From positions 1 through 52,986 of the forward strand of contig CAIJFT010000127.1 in assembly GCA_903820035.1 (NCBI GenBank): DNA of 52,986 nt, read 5' to 3'. Made by a program: the position numbers and the translations under genes. Positions within the stretch are counted from its first letter, which is position 1. Each line of letters opens with the position of its first letter. The notes below the pieces were generated by a model that did not search any database, had not been told where the DNA came from, and saw nothing but the letters and a program-made list of their open reading frames with translations. Shown here one piece after another: positions 8,044 through 17,118 of this stretch. This DNA is from an uncultured Opitutia bacterium (GTDB taxonomy: Bacteria; Verrucomicrobiota; Verrucomicrobiia; Opitutales; Opitutaceae).

Positions 8044-9912
8044 TCACCAAGCGTAGGCTACGCGGGCGGATACCTGACGTCCGGCCGCGGGAACCGCCGG
8101 CACTTCCTGGAACTTTTCGTCCCAAAGGTTGTTCGCTTGGACTGAGATCTCGAACCCCTTCCACGCCCGCGGCCGGTAAGCCACTGCGGCGGAGGAAATC
8201 ACCGCGCGGTCACCGCCGGTGACGCGCAACAGGTTGTCGGCCTGGATCCGCGCCACGTTGTCGAGGCGCAGTTCGAAGCCCGCGCCAAGCCGCAGGGTCA
8301 GTGCGGCGGTAAGCCGGTGCCGGGCGTAATTCAGGGCGTAGAAACTCGCGTCGACGACAGCGCCACGGTAGTCGGCGCGTTTCGCGAGCGTGGTGTAGCC
8401 AAACACCCAGTCGCAGCGCGCCGTTGATCGACGCGCCACGGCTTCAAACCCGACGACATCGATGTCGACGGCATTTGCCGTCCGGGCCGTCACCCCGCGG
8501 CGAAAGGTCCAATCCACGAGGGCGTCGTCGCGGCGCCAGAACACGGTGCCGTCAAGGTCCCAACCCGCGGCGGCCAGACGGCTGCCCAACTCCAAATTCC
8601 GACTCACGCTTCTCCCCAAGGTCGAGTTGCCCCGAAATAGGCCGGCGGTGGCGCTGGAATTCAGGGCGGTGTAGGAGGCAACCTGCGACGATTCCGCGTA
8701 GCTGATTTGCCCCCCTCGCCAACTCCCCCCCGACAATTCACGTGCGACGACGATTACTGGCGAGACGCGCCCGGAATCACGGTTGCTGTCCTCGCGTACC
8801 AATCCGGCGGACAACCGGAGGCGGTCACCCGAGCCATCGACCCAGCTCTTCTCTGGGAGCAGAGTCATTTTGGAAAGCGTCCGGGAGTTGAAACGCCCAA
8901 AGATCAAAGAGGACGACTGCAGCTTGTCGTGGAGCAGTTCACCCTGGAAGTTCAGGTCGACGACCCCGAGATTTTGCCGACCGCGGGTTGCGACGCCCGA
9001 AAGCCAAGTGGTATGCTGAAAGGGATGTACGCTAGCCAAGGGCGCGAAGCGGTTGAAGGCGTAGTCATCTTTATTGCGCCGGCTGAAGGCGCCAGCTTCC
9101 CAGAAGTTTCCGCCACCCGTAGTTACCCGATGGTTGAGTGCAAAGAGCGTAGTTTGCAGATTCTCCGTTTCGTTGGAGTTGAAGGGTGTGTACAGGTTCG
9201 GCCAGCCAAAGCGCTTGCTCTGGTAGCCGCCGACGAAGTCGGTTTGTGCTGTCGCGGATTTTCGCTGGAGGCGCAGATTAAGGCGGTCAAATTCGTGTTC
9301 CCCCCAAGGCACGGAGCCGTTGGCCTCTGAATGGGCGACCGCGAAGTCGGCCCCGTAGCGCACCGCGCCGGACTTCGTCGGGGCGGTGGCATAACCCTGG
9401 TATAACTCCGCCCGACGCATCCGAAAATCCCCCCAACCGAAGGCCGCGGCCCCTGAGGGGCGAATCTCGCGCCAACTGTACTCGATTGCGCCAACGCTAG
9501 CGTTGGCGGAACCGAGCGCGAGGTCGGGCCCCGTGCGAATCTGCGGAGCGGAGAGCATGGCCGGCGCCACCGGAACCTCCGCGGTATAGTGGCCGGTCTG
9601 CGGATCGGGCAGCGAAACGGCGCCGAGCTTTAGGCCGGTGTTTTCAAAAATGCCGCCGCGGACCGTGAGGTCCGACTGGCCTTCGGCGAGGTTGCGGGCC
9701 TGGAGGTCAATCCGGGGCTCAAACCGCAGCGCGGAAACCGGCATCGCAAAGGTGCCGACCGGAGTCTGATTGGCGACCGCCGTGGAGTACACCGCAAGCT
9801 CGGGCAATGCGACCGCGGGAGTCGACGCAACGAGCGATCGGACCGAGCCGAAACCGATGCAAAGACTGAGGGCGATCCGGCAATTTCTAAGCCGATGGAG
9901 CTGATTGTACAT
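8044..9912 (-). CDS. TonB-dependent receptor, BtuB-like
   Basis: A 622-residue outer-membrane receptor. It has an N-terminal signal sequence (residues 1 to about 30) and a TonB-box/plug start (ALPELAVYSTAVANQTP). The plug contains LTVRGGIFENTGLKLGAVSLPDPQTGHY and LGSANASVGAIEYSW (shown in pieces), followed by a barrel ending in an aromatic (RVAYAW), the usual outer-membrane assembly signal. Its compact size is like the BtuB/siderophore class and unlike the large Opitutaceae SusC-like receptors. No cobalamin riboswitch is visible in the 100 bases upstream, so vitamin B12 as the substrate is not supported here. Start is ATG 9912. Confidence 0.85.
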   Translation of the reverse strand: MYNQLHRLRNCRIALSLCIGFGSVRSLVASTPAVALPELAVYSTAVANQTPVGTFAMPVSALRFEPRIDLQARNLAEGQSDLTVRGGIFENTGLKLGAVSLPDPQTGHYTAEVPVAPAMLSAPQIRTGPDLALGSANASVGAIEYSWREIRPSGAAAFGWGDFRMRRAELYQGYATAPTKSGAVRYGADFAVAHSEANGSVPWGEHEFDRLNLRLQRKSATAQTDFVGGYQSKRFGWPNLYTPFNSNETENLQTTLFALNHRVTTGGGNFWEAGAFSRRNKDDYAFNRFAPLASVHPFQHTTWLSGVATRGRQNLGVVDLNFQGELLHDKLQSSSLIFGRFNSRTLSKMTLLPEKSWVDGSGDRLRLSAGLVREDSNRDSGRVSPVIVVARELSGGSWRGGQISYAESSQVASYTALNSSATAGLFRGNSTLGRSVSRNLELGSRLAAAGWDLDGTVFWRRDDALVDWTFRRGVTARTANAVDIDVVGFEAVARRSTARCDWVFGYTTLAKRADYRGAVVDASFYALNYARHRLTAALTLRLGAGFELRLDNVARIQADNLLRVTGGDRAVISSAAVAYRPRAWKGFEISVQANNLWDEKFQEVPAVPAAGRQVSARVAYAW

Positions 9913-9948
9913 GTGAAGAGGCCTAACGCATTAACAAGCCAAAGGGGG

Positions 9949-9978
9949 CAAAAAGAAGCCCCGGCGTTAGCCAGGGCT
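9949..9978 (-). terminator. Rho-independent terminator after the ferredoxin gene
   Basis: On the minus strand AGCCCTGGC-TAAC-GCCGGGGCT forms a 9-bp stem (one G-T pair) and is followed by TTCTTTTTG. It lies between the ferredoxin stop and the BtuB-like receptor start, so the two genes are probably separate transcription units or only partly read through. Confidence 0.8.
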
Positions 9979-10013
9979 GATGTTTGTTGCGGGATCGCCC
10001 GCGGGCGAAAAAC

Positions 10014-10247
10014 TTATTCGCCGTCGGTACCGATGGCCTCGACCGGGCAGCCTTCCAAGGCCTCCATGCACTGGGCAACCTCTTCATCGGAGGTCGGTTG
10101 CTTCTGGACGTAGGAGTAACCGCCTTCGTCGTTCCGCGTGAAGAACGACGGGGCCGTCTCACGGCATAGATCGCAGTCGATACACTGCTGATCGACATAG
10201 AATTTTCCGGGAACGTTTGGGGCCCATTTTTCAGCTTTGTTCGCCAT
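10014..10247 (-). CDS. Single-cluster 4Fe-4S (or 3Fe-4S) ferredoxin
   Basis: A 77-residue ferredoxin starting at ATG 10247 (MANKAEKW). Cluster ligands follow the CxxCxxC...CP pattern: Cys22, Cys25, Cys28 (CIDCDLC) and Cys67 in GCPVEAIG. There is an extra Cys60. The second CxxCxxC motif of 2[4Fe-4S] ferredoxins is absent, so a single cluster is expected. It would act as a soluble electron carrier; no redox partner is adjacent. An in-frame earlier start at 10289 would add 14 hydrophobic residues and is unlikely. Confidence 0.9.
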   Translation of the reverse strand: MANKAEKWAPNVPGKFYVDQQCIDCDLCRETAPSFFTRNDEGGYSYVQKQPTSDEEVAQCMEALEGCPVEAIGTDGE

Positions 10248-10393
10248 AGGTAAATCGGCGACAAAGAGATCAATTACCACCTCTGTCAAGCGGTCACGTA
10301 GACTTCTTATTCCAGCCTACCCGTTGGCGACAAAAACACGGGGCCGGGCTGGCGCGGCTTGTGTTTAAGCGTCCCCTTCGTACCGTCGCCAAA

Positions 10394-11302
10394 ATGCTTT
10401 CTGAGCGGCCTTATTTGCAGGGCGAATACCAAAGCGAAAAGACCTCGACGCTCACCTGGTTGCTTTCGGCGATAATCGGGGGCTTCGTTTTACAGGTCGT
10501 TCTGAGTGCGCGGTGGTTCAGCGGCGCCGGGGAGCAGTTGGACGGGTTGCTTGGGCTCTCGATTGCGGCGTTGAAAAGCGGCTCGATTTGGACGCTGCTG
10601 ACCCACGCTTTCCTGCACCGGCCGGAGTTCATTTTCCACGCGCTTGGAAACTGCCTCGCACTGTTCTTTCTGGGTCGCGAACTCATCCCCATCCTCGGGT
10701 CGAAGCGCTTTCTTGGACTTTTCGGCTGCGCAGCCATGATCAGCGCCGCCACCTGGGCCGGTGTACACTGGAGCCACGGAGGGGACCATTACGTCGGTGC
10801 CACCGCCAGCGTCATGGCGCTCTTAGTGGTATACGCATGCTTTTCGCCCGACCAGCCGCTGCATTTCCTGCTGCTTTTCGTCTTTCCCGTCACCCTGCGT
10901 CCGCGTCAGATCGCGTGGGGCCTGGCCGGATTTGATCTACTCAGCCTTTTCCTCTTCGAATTGCCCCGCCACCCCCTGCCGCTCGATTGGGAGGTCGCGA
11001 GCTCGGCTCACCTCGCAGGGATGCTCACGGGGTTTTGCTATCATCGCTACGTGCACCATGCCCCGTGGTTCAACCGTCTGGACCGCCCCGAGCCAGCGGC
11101 AACTCGCAGCGCAATTCTGCGACCGAATGCGTCGCCAGCGATCACACCCTCCCTCCTCCCTGCGGGGGAGGCTGCCGTCATGGACCTCCGCGCCGAGGTC
11201 GATCAGATTCTCGACAAGATCAACAGCCAAGGTCTCGAGGCGCTAACCACGAAGGAGCACGAGGTCCTGACCCGTGCGAAGCGCCACCTCAGTCGGCCCT
11301 GA
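10394..11302 (+). CDS. Rhomboid-family membrane protein with Thr at the nucleophile position
   Basis: A 302-residue protein with about six transmembrane segments. The rhomboid landmarks are present: HALGN (His82, Asn86; the HxxxN motif) and a late AHLAGMLTGF helix with the catalytic-type His206. The GxSG motif that carries the serine nucleophile reads GATA (residues 135-138; Thr137, codon ACC at 10802-10804). It may therefore be an inactive rhomboid or use Thr. The C-terminal 70 residues form a cytoplasmic tail with a helix (DLRAEVDQILDKINSQG). The start is ATG 10394; a GTG at 10361 is the alternative. The Prc-type protease gene follows 70 bases downstream on the same strand. Confidence 0.85.
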   Translation: MLSERPYLQGEYQSEKTSTLTWLLSAIIGGFVLQVVLSARWFSGAGEQLDGLLGLSIAALKSGSIWTLLTHAFLHRPEFIFHALGNCLALFFLGRELIPILGSKRFLGLFGCAAMISAATWAGVHWSHGGDHYVGATASVMALLVVYACFSPDQPLHFLLLFVFPVTLRPRQIAWGLAGFDLLSLFLFELPRHPLPLDWEVASSAHLAGMLTGFCYHRYVHHAPWFNRLDRPEPAATRSAILRPNASPAITPSLLPAGEAAVMDLRAEVDQILDKINSQGLEALTTKEHEVLTRAKRHLSRP

Positions 11303-11372
11303 TTGACGCGCCCCCTTGCATTACTTGCCGGCCGATGAAACTTTCCCCCTTCGTTCGCATCCAACCCCAGAC

Positions 11373-13583
11373 ATGATCCGCGTTTTCCGCCTAATTAGCC
11401 TCCCCGCCGCGTTTGCCTTGGCGCTGCTTTCCGTCGCCCAACTTGCTGCCGCCGGAGACCGCAAGGTCTTCACCACCTCGAGTACCCTGGCCAGCGAAGC
11501 CAGCACCCTCACCAAGTTACTCGACGAACTGCACTACAACCACGAGTCCGTGAAGAGCGCCGACTACGCCAATGTCATCAAGGACTACATGGGTGAACTG
11601 GATGCGCAGCGCCTCTTTTTTCTCGGTTCGGATCGCGCTAAATTCGAGACCGCGCACGGCAAAAACGTCTACTACAACACCGCTTTCCTCGGGAACATCG
11701 ACGCCGCCTACGACATCTTTTACACCTATCAGCAGCGCGTCGAATCACGCATGGCCTGGATCTTCGCCCAGCTCGAAACCGAGCTGCCGCTGAATGCCAA
11801 TGAAACCTACCGTCGCGACCGCGCCAAGTCCGAGTGGCCCGCAGATGCCACTGCCGCGGATGAGCTGTGGGTCCGCCGCCTGAAGTTTGAGCTGGTCGAG
11901 GAGATCCTCAACAAGAAGACACCGACCGAAGCCAAGGTGCAGGTGCGCAAACGCTACGAGCGCATGCTGAAGTACCTCGCCGAATTCGAGGGTACCGATC
12001 TCGCGGAAATCTACCTCGGCACCATCGCCAAACTCTACGATCCACACTCGACGTATTTTTCCGCCTCCACTTTCGAGGACTTCGGGATTCAGATGAAGCT
12101 GAAGCTGGTCGGCATTGGCGCGATTCTGGGACTGGAGGAGGACGTCTGCGTCGTGAAGGAAATCGTCGCCGGTGGGCCGGCTGATCTGGGCCGGCAGTTG
12201 AAACCCAACGATAAAATCATCGCGGTGACGGAAAAGGGTTCCGAGCCGGTCGAAATCCTCGGCATGAAGTTGCGCAAGATCGTCGAGAAAATCCGGGGTC
12301 AGAAAGGCACCGAGGTCACACTTACCGTGCAGCCCGGCGACGCGACCGACAGCTCCGTGCGCAAGCAGGTCGTGATCACACGCGACATCGTGAAAATCAA
12401 TTCCGCCCGCGCCCGCGCCGCCGTTTTCCAAGTTCCGGCCGAGGGCGCCGAAGGCAAAACCCAGCCGCTCGGTGTCATCACCCTGCCCGCTTTCTACAGC
12501 GAAGGCGAAGATGGCGACACCGACTCCGAGCGCAGTTCTGCGTCCAAGGATGTCGCGCGCCTGATCGAGCAGTTAAAGCAACAGGGCATGCAGGGGCTTG
12601 TGCTCGACCTGCGGAGGAACGGCGGCGGCTTTCTGACCGAGGCCATCGATCTCGCCGGTCTTTTCATCCAAAAGGGTCCCGTGGTGCAGGTGAAGAGCTT
12701 CACCGGGGAGATTCAGGTCGATAGCGACAAGGATTCACGGATCGCGTACGCCGGCCCGCTCGCCGTGCTCGTCGACCGCTTCAGCGCCTCGGCGTCCGAA
12801 ATCGTGGCCGGCGCGCTGCAGGACTATGGCCGCGCCATCATCATCGGCGACAGCTCCACCCACGGCAAAGGTTCGGTGCAACAAGTCGTGGAGATGAAAC
12901 AGCTGTCCCGCGCCCTCGCCACGTCGCCGCAGAAGACGGGCGCAGTGAAATTCACCATTCAGAAATATTATTTGCCGAGCGGTGCCTCGACCCAACTTAA
13001 GGGCGTCGTTCCCGACATCACCCTGCCTTCGATCGAAGATTGCCTGCCGATCGGCGAATCCGACCTGCCCCGCGCCCTCGTCTGGGATCAGATCCCCACC
13101 AGCATTTTTGCCGGCGAAAAACTAATCACCAAGGTCCTTAGCCCCCTACGCCAAGCCAGTCAGGAGCGACAGGCGAAGCTAGAAGAGTTCACCTACCTCC
13201 GGCGCTACGTCGACTGGTTCAAATCGAAGCAGGAGCAGAAATTGATCTCGGTGAATCTCGACGAGCGCCGCGCGCAAAAGGCCGGCGATGATATCTTCCG
13301 CAAGGAGTTGAAGGCCGAGAAGGAACGCATCGCCAAGGACGACTATGCGTTCAAGACGTTCTATCTCGGTGCCCCGCCGCCGCCGAGAATTAAGGCGCCA
13401 AAGAAGGACGCGGACGATGATGAGTTCGATGATTTCGAGGAGAACGAAACCTACCTGAAGGCCGACGTGCACCTGCGCGAGGCCCTACGGGTCGTTAACG
13501 ACGCGATCGAACTCGGCAAGAACAGCGAGGCTTGGGCCAGTACCCGCGCCCCCCTGACCGCTTTGTCCAGCAAGGGCGGCTGA
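11373..13583 (+). CDS. prc: Carboxy-terminal processing protease (Prc/tail-specific protease, S41)
   Basis: A 736-residue periplasmic serine protease starting at ATG 11373 with a signal peptide that ends near AQLAAAGD. The layout is that of the large Prc class: an N-terminal helical domain (about residues 25-230), a PDZ domain (about 235-330, with a GIGAILG loop and GGPAD), then the S41 core. The Ser/Lys dyad is visible as SASASEI (Ser near residue 474) and HGKG (Lys near 499), 25 residues apart as in E. coli Prc. A Lys/Glu-rich C-terminal extension follows. It removes C-terminal tails and degrades periplasmic proteins. A strong terminator follows. Confidence 0.93.
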   Translation: MIRVFRLISLPAAFALALLSVAQLAAAGDRKVFTTSSTLASEASTLTKLLDELHYNHESVKSADYANVIKDYMGELDAQRLFFLGSDRAKFETAHGKNVYYNTAFLGNIDAAYDIFYTYQQRVESRMAWIFAQLETELPLNANETYRRDRAKSEWPADATAADELWVRRLKFELVEEILNKKTPTEAKVQVRKRYERMLKYLAEFEGTDLAEIYLGTIAKLYDPHSTYFSASTFEDFGIQMKLKLVGIGAILGLEEDVCVVKEIVAGGPADLGRQLKPNDKIIAVTEKGSEPVEILGMKLRKIVEKIRGQKGTEVTLTVQPGDATDSSVRKQVVITRDIVKINSARARAAVFQVPAEGAEGKTQPLGVITLPAFYSEGEDGDTDSERSSASKDVARLIEQLKQQGMQGLVLDLRRNGGGFLTEAIDLAGLFIQKGPVVQVKSFTGEIQVDSDKDSRIAYAGPLAVLVDRFSASASEIVAGALQDYGRAIIIGDSSTHGKGSVQQVVEMKQLSRALATSPQKTGAVKFTIQKYYLPSGASTQLKGVVPDITLPSIEDCLPIGESDLPRALVWDQIPTSIFAGEKLITKVLSPLRQASQERQAKLEEFTYLRRYVDWFKSKQEQKLISVNLDERRAQKAGDDIFRKELKAEKERIAKDDYAFKTFYLGAPPPPRIKAPKKDADDDEFDDFEENETYLKADVHLREALRVVNDAIELGKNSEAWASTRAPLTALSSKGG

Positions 13584-13609
13584 TCCCCCTCCCTGGCTGG
13601 TATTGCCCG

Positions 13610-13640
13610 AGGCCCGACGAACGCATCGGGCCTTTTTTTT
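13610..13640 (+). terminator. Rho-independent terminator after the Prc-type protease gene
   Basis: AGGCCCGA (13610-13617) and TCGGGCCT (13626-13633) form an 8-bp stem followed by a run of T up to 13640. It sits 27 bases after the stop codon. Confidence 0.92.
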
Positions 13641-13908
13641 CCGGACTATCCCTCGGCGCGCCTAGGCCAACAATGGCGGCACGTCATTGCCCGACCAACC
13701 TGCGCGACAGGCTGTCCTGCATCAGAGAAATTCGCCCGGCTAGAGCTGTCCCACAATTTCTGCAGTCGCGTTTGAGCCGGAGGCGAAAAGGGGGTAACGC
13801 CGGAGGACCACGTTGTCGCTGCGCTCCGACGAGGCTTCATCCTTCTGTAAACGCTCGAGTTGCTAAGGGTGAAAGCCGCGCGACAGCGCAGCTCACGTTC
13901 GCTCCGAC
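13641..13908. other. Gene-free gap between convergent genes, with repeat copy B
   Basis: Between the protease terminator and the 3' end of prmC I see no credible gene. The only recognisable element is the second copy of the dispersed repeat (13758-13789). Confidence 0.6.
13758..13789 (-). repeat. Dispersed intergenic repeat, copy B
   Basis: The minus strand reads ttttcgcctccggctcaaac, then g, then a CTGCAGAA block, and matches 4842-4873 on the plus strand at 30 of 32 positions. It lies between convergent genes. Confidence 0.75.
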
Positions 13909-14757
13909 CTAGCCTCGCCGGGCCAAAATGAACCGATCACGGCCAGCCAAGTCCGGCAGCGACTGGACAGCCGTGAATCCCGCCTCGCTGCACAACGCCT
14001 GCAAGCGCGCGTGCTGCGCAATTCCGGATTCCAGCGCCAGCCAGCCGCCCGGCGCAAGGAAGGCCGGCGCTCCCGCGATAATCCGGGCCAAATCCGCCAC
14101 GCCCGCATCTGCTGCGGTGAGCGCATCGAGGGGTTCGAAATTGCGCACTTCCGGCGCGGTCAGGGCGGTTTCCTCCGCGGTCAAGTAAGGCGGATTCGAG
14201 ACGACGATATCGTAGGGCTCCGGCGGGACCGCCGCGAACCAGTCCGAACACAGGAAAACCACCCGGTCGGCCAACCCGGTGGACGCGGCGTTTTCCTGCG
14301 CTAATTCAAGCGCAGCGGTGCTGCGATCGACCGCGGTGACGCTCGCCTCGGGCAACAGCCGGGCCAGCGCCAGCGCAATGGCACCGCTACCCGTGCCCAG
14401 ATCTAGAATCCGCTTGGCCGGCGCAGAAGCCGCCGCAGTCGCAATATGCTCGACCAGGAGTTCGGTCTCCGGCCGGGGGATCAGCGCCCGCCGGTCGACC
14501 TTGAGTTTCAGCCCGTGAAACTCGGTTTCCCCGATGATGTACTGTAGCGGCTCATGCGCTGCGCGCCGGCGCACGAGCGGCCGGATTTTATCCAGTTCTG
14601 CTTCCGTGAGCGGACGCTCGAACTCCATGTAGAGTTGCATGCGCTTCCGCCCGAGAGCGTGTCCGATCAGCAACTCCGCGTTCAGCCGCGCGGAGTCGAG
14701 GCCCTTCCCGACGAAGTACTCGGTGGTCTTCTTGATAATCTCCAGGACGGTCAACAT
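13909..14757 (-). CDS. prmC: Peptide chain release factor N5-glutamine methyltransferase
   Basis: A 282-residue SAM-dependent methyltransferase that methylates the glutamine of the GGQ loop in release factors. It has an N-terminal helical domain (residues 1-80), a SAM loop ILDLGTGSGAIALALA (about 107-122) and the substrate-binding NPPY motif at residues 188-191. It begins one base after the stop codon of prfA, its substrate gene, a classic operon arrangement implying coupled translation. Confidence 0.96.
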   Translation of the reverse strand: MLTVLEIIKKTTEYFVGKGLDSARLNAELLIGHALGRKRMQLYMEFERPLTEAELDKIRPLVRRRAAHEPLQYIIGETEFHGLKLKVDRRALIPRPETELLVEHIATAAASAPAKRILDLGTGSGAIALALARLLPEASVTAVDRSTAALELAQENAASTGLADRVVFLCSDWFAAVPPEPYDIVVSNPPYLTAEETALTAPEVRNFEPLDALTAADAGVADLARIIAGAPAFLAPGGWLALESGIAQHARLQALCSEAGFTAVQSLPDLAGRDRFILARRG

Positions 14758-14758
14758 C

Positions 14759-15877
14759 TCAGTCGTCCTCGGTGGTTACGCGCGCCGGAGTGAAGTCGTG
14801 GCCGGTCAGCGCCGCGAGTTTCTCCTCGTAGTCGGCTTTCTGGAGCGCCGCGATAATCCCACTGACGTTGCCCTCCATCACCTGCGGCAGGCTGTAAAGC
14901 GTGAGTCCGATGCGGTGGTCGGTGAGGCGGTTCTGCGGAAAATTATAGGTCCGGATCCGCTCACTGCGATCCCCGGAGCCAATCTGGCTACGCCGCGCCG
15001 CCGCGTACTTCGCCTTTTCCTCGTCTTCCCGGCGCTTGAGCAGGCGCGAGCGCAGCACCGTTAACGCCTTGGCCTTATTCTTGAGCTGCGAACGCTCATC
15101 GGCGCAATAGACCGTCAGGCCGGTGGGTTTATGCATCATCTGCACGGCGGAATCGGTCGTATTGACGCCCTGTCCGCCCGGTCCGCTCGCCCGTGTGACC
15201 GTGATCTCCAGGTCCTGGGGATCGATCTCGACGTCGACCTCCTCCGCCTCGGGCAACACCGCAACGGTGACGGTCGAAGTGTGAATGCGGCCGTTGGCCT
15301 CGGTGACCGGGACGCGTTGGACGCGATGCACGCCGCTCTCGAACTTGAGCTGCTTGTAGACATCGGAGCCGGTAATGAGAAAAATCACTTCTTTGAAGCC
15401 GCCGCGTTCCGACGTGCTGCTGCTCATCGGTTGGATCTTCCAGCCGCGGGAGTCGGAGTATTTCGAATACAAGCGAAAGAGTTCCGCGGCAAAGAGACTG
15501 GCCTCGTCGCCGCCCGTGCCCGCCCGGATTTCCATCACCGTATTACGCGAGTCGGTCGGATCCGGCGGGATCATCGCCAATAGCACCGCCTGCCGCAGTT
15601 CTTCACGCCGGCGGCGCAGGTCGGGCAATTCGACGGTGGCCAACTCGCGCAGCTCGGCATCGGCCGCCGGATCGCGGCCCATCTCCTCCGCCTCGATGAC
15701 TTCCCGCCCCAGCCGCTCGTGCGCGTGGTGGTTGCCGACCAACTCAGTGAGCTTCTGGTGTTCACGGGTGACATCGGCCGCCCGGCGAGGGTTGCCGTAG
15801 AACGTAGGCTCCGCCATCTGCGCCCCGAGTTCATCGAGGCGGTGCTGAAAAGGAGCTAGTTCGGGAAGTTCGTCCAT
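14759..15877 (-). CDS. prfA: Peptide chain release factor 1
   Basis: A 372-residue class I release factor. The stop-codon-reading tripeptide is PVT (residues 190-192, the PxT of RF1, which reads UAA and UAG), not SPF as in RF2. The catalytic GGQ is at 234-236 in [15 protein letters not shown]. The length fits RF1. It starts at ATG 15877 and runs into prmC with a one-base gap. Confidence 0.97.
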   Translation of the reverse strand: MDELPELAPFQHRLDELGAQMAEPTFYGNPRRAADVTREHQKLTELVGNHHAHERLGREVIEAEEMGRDPAADAELRELATVELPDLRRRREELRQAVLLAMIPPDPTDSRNTVMEIRAGTGGDEASLFAAELFRLYSKYSDSRGWKIQPMSSSTSERGGFKEVIFLITGSDVYKQLKFESGVHRVQRVPVTEANGRIHTSTVTVAVLPEAEEVDVEIDPQDLEITVTRASGPGGQGVNTTDSAVQMMHKPTGLTVYCADERSQLKNKAKALTVLRSRLLKRREDEEKAKYAAARRSQIGSGDRSERIRTYNFPQNRLTDHRIGLTLYSLPQVMEGNVSGIIAALQKADYEEKLAALTGHDFTPARVTTEDD

Positions 15878-15986
15878 GAAAACGGTGAGACGGTCGGGCC
15901 ATTTGCGAATTGCGCGAGCCGCCCGTTGCGCTAGGCATGGCGGCGTTCATTACGCGAGGCGGGTCGCCTAGCGATGTTGATCAGCA

Positions 15987-17009
15987 ATGGCCACGACACT
16001 TTTCACTCAAAACACCATCGCGTGCATCTGGGACTTCGACAAGACGTTAATCCCAGAATACATGCAGTCGCCCCTGTTCCGCCGGTACAACATCGACGAG
16101 GCGACGTTCTGGGAGGAGACCAATCGTCTGGCCGACCATTATCGTAAACGTGGCTACCACCTCTCCCCGGAGATCGCCTACCTCAACCATCTGTTGACCT
16201 ATGTGCTCGCCGGTCCGCTGCAGGGCTTGAACAACAAGGCCCTCGCCGACTGCGGCCGGGACATCCAATTTTATCCCGGCCTGCCTGAGTTCTTCGGTCG
16301 CGCGAAAACCTTCGTTCAGGAGCGCCCCGAATACGTGAAACACGAAATCTCGGTGGAGCATTACATCGTAAGCACTGGGATTGCGCCGATGATCCGCGGT
16401 AGCGCCATCGCCCCGCATGTCGACGGCATCTGGGCCTGTGAGTTCGTCGAAAACCCGCTTCAGCCCGGCTTCCTCAAACAAAACGAAATGGCCCTCGAGG
16501 CCTCCGCCGAGATTGCCCAAATCGGCATGGTTATCGACAACACGACCAAGACGCGCGCCATCTTCGAGATCAACAAGGGCACGAACCGCAATCCGGCCAT
16601 CGACGTAAATTCCAAGATGGCAGAGGAGGACCGGCGAATCCCGCTGCAGAACATGCTCTACATCGCGGATGGCCCGAGCGACGTCCCGAGTTTCTCCGTG
16701 GTCAAGTCGGGTGGCGGCCGCACCTACGCGGTCTACAATCCGGAAAAGGCGGCCGAGTTTGCCCAAAACGACCGCTTGCTGCAATCCGGCCGCATCCACG
16801 GCTATGGCCCGGCCGATTATCGCGCCGGCTCCAGCACCGACCAGTGGCTGCGCCTCCACTTTCACCAAATTTGCGATCGAATTGTCACCGACCGCGAAGC
16901 CGCCGTGGCCTCCAAGGCCTCCAAGCCGCCGCGCCACCTCAACGCCACGCCAGCAGAGGAAGAGGCGCGGCTAGCCGCCAAGGCCCCGCGGCAATCGAGT
17001 TTCCTCTGA
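15987..17009 (+). CDS. HAD-superfamily hydrolase
   Basis: A 340-residue cytoplasmic protein with HAD motif I DFDKT (Asp16, Asp18, Thr20), a VSTG segment for motif II and the acidic motif IV IADGPSDVPSF. A large cap domain lies between motifs I and II. These residues suit a phosphatase or phosphotransferase acting through an aspartyl-phosphate. The substrate cannot be read from the sequence. The Ala/Pro-rich C-terminal tail (after about residue 300) is probably disordered. It is divergent from prfA and convergent with the yqeY-like gene. Confidence 0.85.
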   Translation: MATTLFTQNTIACIWDFDKTLIPEYMQSPLFRRYNIDEATFWEETNRLADHYRKRGYHLSPEIAYLNHLLTYVLAGPLQGLNNKALADCGRDIQFYPGLPEFFGRAKTFVQERPEYVKHEISVEHYIVSTGIAPMIRGSAIAPHVDGIWACEFVENPLQPGFLKQNEMALEASAEIAQIGMVIDNTTKTRAIFEINKGTNRNPAIDVNSKMAEEDRRIPLQNMLYIADGPSDVPSFSVVKSGGGRTYAVYNPEKAAEFAQNDRLLQSGRIHGYGPADYRAGSSTDQWLRLHFHQICDRIVTDREAAVASKASKPPRHLNATPAEEEARLAAKAPRQSSFL

Positions 17010-17073
17010 GTGGGAGTTGAGCAGCCTTGGGCGTGGGCGCAGGGCATGCTACGAGCCGGATCCTTCCTGCACT

Positions 17074-17096
17074 CCCGCGCAGGGCTATATCGCGGG
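17074..17096. terminator. Short hairpin between convergent genes
   Basis: CCCGCG (17074-17079) and CGCGGG (17091-17096) could pair across an 11-base loop. It lies between the HAD gene and the yqeY-like gene. The stem is weak and there is no T-run. Confidence 0.3.
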
Positions 17097-17118
17097 GGCT
17101 CCACCCGGTCCGACGACC

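Noticed and set aside
9413-10013. Cobalamin riboswitch upstream of the BtuB-like receptor
   Set aside because: The region upstream of ATG 9912 is only 100 bases long and is taken up by the ferredoxin terminator. I found no B12-box-like sequence.
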